Shown: positions 45,296-47,909 of the stretch, piece by piece
Layout of the letters: each line of letters opens with the position of its first letter
How positions within the stretch are numbered: the first letter of the stretch is position 1
Origin: a virus
DNA length: 47,909 bases
Reading direction: 5' to 3' (one strand)
IMG/VR virus record: IMGVR_UViG_3300042197_000276
Coordinates: 1-47,909 of that record
The notes under the pieces: generated by a model
The model's database searches: none
The model's input: the letters and a program-made list of their open reading frames with translations, nothing else
What the model was told of the DNA's origin: nothing
Made by a program: the position numbers and the translations under genes

Positions 45296-46881
45296 TGAGC
45301 CAAGTACTAACAAAACAAGAGACCCTAAAAGAAATAGTCAAATGCGGTAAAGATTCGGTCTATTTCATCAATAACTATTGCAAGATTTCGCATCCCCAAA
45401 AGGGTCTTATTCCGTTTGCCTTGTATGACTTCCAGAAAGAAGCAATCCAAGACTTTACAGATTATCGATTTAACATTGTTCTAAAAGCCAGACAATTAGG
45501 TTTCTCCACTGTAACAGCGGCCTACATTGCTTGGCTTTTGTTATTTCATAGAGACAAAAACGTTCTAGTAGTAGCTACCAAGTTCACGGTTGCAGCTAAC
45601 TTGGTAAAGAAAGTAAAGAACATTATGCAGAACCTTCCCAAGTGGTTGAGGATTTCTGACATCAAAGCTGACAATAGAAGTTCATTCGAACTAACAAATG
45701 GATCTCAAGTAAAAGCTTCTTCGACATCTGGCGATGCTGGTCGTTCAGAAGCCTTGTCTTTGTTGGTTATTGACGAAGCTGCATTCGTTGAAGGACTTGA
45801 CGAGCTATGGACCGGCTTGTATCCCACACTATCAACAGGTGGCCGATGCATCGCCTTATCAAGCCCCAATGGTGTCGGTAACTGGTTCCACAAGACCTAT
45901 TCGGAAGCGGAAACAGGTAAGAACGACTTCCATCCAATTAGTTTGCCTTGGAACGTACATCCTGAGCGTGATCAAGCTTGGTTCGAAAAAGAAACAAGAA
46001 ACATGTCTGCACGCCAGATTGCACAAGAATTAGAGTGCTCTTTTAATTCATCTGGTGATACAGTCATCCCTTCAGAGCAGCTAGCAAGAATTGATTCGGA
46101 GATAAGAGAACCAGCATTTAGAACTGGTTTTGATCGAAACATTTGGATGTGGGAGCAGTACGATCCTACCGCGACTTACCTACTAGTTGCTGACGTTGCA
46201 AGAGGTGACGGCTCAGATTATTCTGTTTTCCATCTCACAAAGTTGGAAACTATGGAAGTCATTGGGGAATACCAAGGCAAACCAACATTAGGAGAGTTTG
46301 CTTATGTCCTTTATAATACGGGTAAAGAGTTTGGAAATTGTTTGCTTGTTGTAGAAAATAACTCTTTAGGTATTTCTGTACTTGAAAAGCTAAAAGAAAT
46401 GGGTTATCCTAATATATACCATTCTACAAAAGGAACACACGATTTTGTTGATTCAACAGAAGCGTTTGATACCGATAGAGTGGTAGCTGGTTTCACAACA
46501 TCATCAAAGACTAGACCTTTGATCGTTGCCAAGCTAGAAGAGTTTATTAGAAACAAATCTATCAAGACTTATTCGGCAAGGTTAGCATCAGAATTTAGAA
46601 CCTTTATTTGGAATGATAATCGCGCACAGGCAATGAGATCGTATCACGACGACCTAGTTATGTCATTGGCGATTACATGCTGGGTCAAAGACACAGCGTT
46701 GACAGTAAACCAAAGAGAAATAGAATACAAGAAAGCAATCGTTGATTCTATGTACTCAGCAAATAGCGTATTTGTTACTTCTATTCCCGGTATGAGAGGC
46801 CATAACATAAACGGTTTCAAACAAAACACTTGGGACAGAGCAATGGAACAAAGAAAATTCAGTTGGTTGCTAAAAGGATAA
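45295..46881 (+). CDS. 17: terminase large subunit, gp17-like (TerL)
   Basis: A 528-residue packaging motor (T4 gp17 is 610 aa). The ATPase domain has the Walker A variant KARQLGFST (64-72), Walker B LLVIDEAAF (D159, E160) and coupling motif LSSPNG (188-192). The RNase H-like nuclease has LLVADVARGDGSDYSVF (D299, D304/D307), VVENNSLG (E353) and the last acid in SYHDDLVMSLAI (about 459-460). It pumps DNA into the prohead through the portal encoded next, and cuts concatemers. The gene overlaps its upstream neighbour by one base and the portal starts four bases after its end, so all three should be co-translated. Confidence 0.95.
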   Translation: MSQVLTKQETLKEIVKCGKDSVYFINNYCKISHPQKGLIPFALYDFQKEAIQDFTDYRFNIVLKARQLGFSTVTAAYIAWLLLFHRDKNVLVVATKFTVAANLVKKVKNIMQNLPKWLRISDIKADNRSSFELTNGSQVKASSTSGDAGRSEALSLLVIDEAAFVEGLDELWTGLYPTLSTGGRCIALSSPNGVGNWFHKTYSEAETGKNDFHPISLPWNVHPERDQAWFEKETRNMSARQIAQELECSFNSSGDTVIPSEQLARIDSEIREPAFRTGFDRNIWMWEQYDPTATYLLVADVARGDGSDYSVFHLTKLETMEVIGEYQGKPTLGEFAYVLYNTGKEFGNCLLVVENNSLGISVLEKLKEMGYPNIYHSTKGTHDFVDSTEAFDTDRVVAGFTTSSKTRPLIVAKLEEFIRNKSIKTYSARLASEFRTFIWNDNRAQAMRSYHDDLVMSLAITCWVKDTALTVNQREIEYKKAIVDSMYSANSVFVTSIPGMRGHNINGFKQNTWDRAMEQRKFSWLLKG

Positions 46882-46885
46882 GTAA

Positions 46886-47909
46886 ATGGCAAAACAAGGT
46901 AAAAACCCAAGAGAACCAAATTCAGAGTTATTCCAGAGGCTTACAAAGCTTTTCTCTGGACCTCTAGTAAACTACAGAACTCAGTCCACTAGACGACTAC
47001 GACGTTCTTTGATGGACAAGTACGCTTCACAATTCCGTTCTGCTTCAGGACAGCAATTCAAGCGTTCACAACTTTATGCATTCTCAAACATGCAGAATGC
47101 TATTATGATCAATCACAATCGCTCTGAGCGTTATGTTGATTTTGATCAAATGGAATATACACCAGAGATTGCTTCTGCGTTGGACATTTATGCAGATGAA
47201 ATGACCACTCACTCAGCACTTCAACCAATGTTGAGCATCAAATGCCGTAATGAAGAAATAAAGGGCGTTCTACAATCGTTATACCATAACGTTCTAAACG
47301 CTAACTTCAACCTTTTTGGTTGGTGTCGTACCATGTGCAAGTATGGAGATTTTTTCCTATACCTTGATATTGACGATAAACAAGGTATTACAAGTGCTAT
47401 TGGTCTTCCTCCACAGGAAGTTGAGCGTTTGGAAGGCGAAGATAAAACAAATCCAAACTATGTTCAATTCCAATGGAACTCTGCTGGTATGACTTTTGAA
47501 AACTGGCAGGTTGCACACTTCCGTATTCTTGGAAACGATAAGTATGCTCCTTATGGTACTTCTGTTCTTGAAGCGGCTCGTCGTATCTGGCGTCAGCTAA
47601 CTCTACTTGAAGACGCAATGATGGCTTACCGTATTGTCCGCGCTCCAGAACGCCGCGTATTCAAGATCGACGTTGGTGGTATTCCTCCCAATGAAGTGGA
47701 GCAATACGTTCAGAAAGTCATTACTTCAATGAAGAGAAACACCATTCTCGATGATACAACTGGTCGCGTTGATCTTCGCTATAACCCATTGTCCGTCGAA
47801 GAAGATTACTACATTCCTGTTCGCGGTGGTTCTGCAACAGAAATCACCTCATTAGCAGGTGGCACATTCACTGGTGACATTGACGACGTAAAGTACCTTC
47901 GTGATAAGC
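46886..47909 (+). CDS. 20: portal protein, gp20-like (3' end outside window)
   Basis: The frame begins at ATG 46886 (AAGGA at 46874-46878) and is open to the last base, giving 341 residues. Landmarks of the T4-type portal are ERYVDFDQMEYTPEIASALD, YADEMTTHS, TMCKYGDFFLYLD, FRILGNDKYAPYGTSVLEAA, RRIWRQLTLLEDAMMAYRIV, RAPERRVFKIDVG and YNPLSVEEDYYIPVRGGSAT. T4 gp20 is 524 aa, so about a third is missing. The portal forms the ring at the capsid vertex through which TerL drives DNA. Arg is mostly CGT/CGC, unlike the AGA-rich tail block. Confidence 0.95.
   Translation, partial: MAKQGKNPREPNSELFQRLTKLFSGPLVNYRTQSTRRLRRSLMDKYASQFRSASGQQFKRSQLYAFSNMQNAIMINHNRSERYVDFDQMEYTPEIASALDIYADEMTTHSALQPMLSIKCRNEEIKGVLQSLYHNVLNANFNLFGWCRTMCKYGDFFLYLDIDDKQGITSAIGLPPQEVERLEGEDKTNPNYVQFQWNSAGMTFENWQVAHFRILGNDKYAPYGTSVLEAARRIWRQLTLLEDAMMAYRIVRAPERRVFKIDVGGIPPNEVEQYVQKVITSMKRNTILDDTTGRVDLRYNPLSVEEDYYIPVRGGSATEITSLAGGTFTGDIDDVKYLRDK

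Noticed and set aside
43-47618. Many open frames on the minus strand (for example 41547-42125 and 27910-28365)
   Set aside because: Each lies inside a well-supported + strand gene, none has a recognisable motif, and the + strand genes form one continuous operon-like series.
1-47909. tRNA genes, CRISPR arrays, insertion sequences, defence cassettes
   Set aside because: No gap is longer than 98 bases, and no cloverleaf, spaced repeats, transposase or toxin/antitoxin motifs were seen.

Overview
The window is one gene-dense, AT-rich stretch of a large tailed bacteriophage genome of the T4-like (myovirus) superfamily. All 28 supported coding regions are on the + strand, packed end to end with overlaps of a few bases or gaps below 100 bases. 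Diagnostic genes are a gp55-type late sigma factor, a gp25 and a gp6 (baseplate J) wedge protein, a gp61-like primase, gp47/gp46 (Mre11/Rad50) recombination functions fused into one protein, a gp17-like terminase and a gp20-like portal that runs off the right end. A spanin-like lysis cassette suggests a Gram-negative host. I cannot name the host or the phage.

Layout. 1-1456: tail of an unknown gene, a small membrane protein, the gp55-like sigma factor and a probable small terminase (gp16-like). 1456-36579: a 35 kb tail/baseplate block. It holds a tail-associated protein with a YkuD-like catalytic motif, a spike-like protein, a 2726-residue protein with four Cys/CRxxWW repeats, gp25, gp6, a DNRLRE-like protein, a 2957-residue LamG-containing protein and six further structural proteins that include two paralogous pairs. 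The two giant genes take up about 36 percent of the window. 36613-40096: three proteins with N-terminal peptides that look like T4 capsid-targeting sequences, and between the first and second of them a RuvC-like resolvase overlapping a primase. 40195-43311: the Mre11-Rad50 fusion behind a clear sigma70-type promoter. 43336-44372: a probable lysis cassette (holin-like, i-spanin-like, signal-peptide/coiled-coil/TM protein). 44365-47909: a zinc-binding protein, a conserved protein, TerL and the portal.

How the genes fit together. The sigma factor would direct late transcription of the tail, head and packaging genes. The Mre11-Rad50 fusion, primase and resolvase serve recombination-dependent replication and branch resolution before packaging. 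TerS, TerL and portal form the packaging motor. Proteins carrying the N-terminal tags are predicted to be loaded into the prohead and cut by the prohead protease.

The best leads are the three shared capsid-targeting-like N termini with protease sites at the same spacing, the resolvase with no AUG/GUG/UUG start and a hairpin over its ribosome-binding region, the natural Mre11-Rad50 fusion, the repeat array in the 2726-residue protein, a GC-rich island inside a tail gene, and a CTATTTATA motif repeated in the intergenic gaps. No stretch over 100 bases lacks a gene. I saw no tRNA, CRISPR, insertion sequence or defence system.
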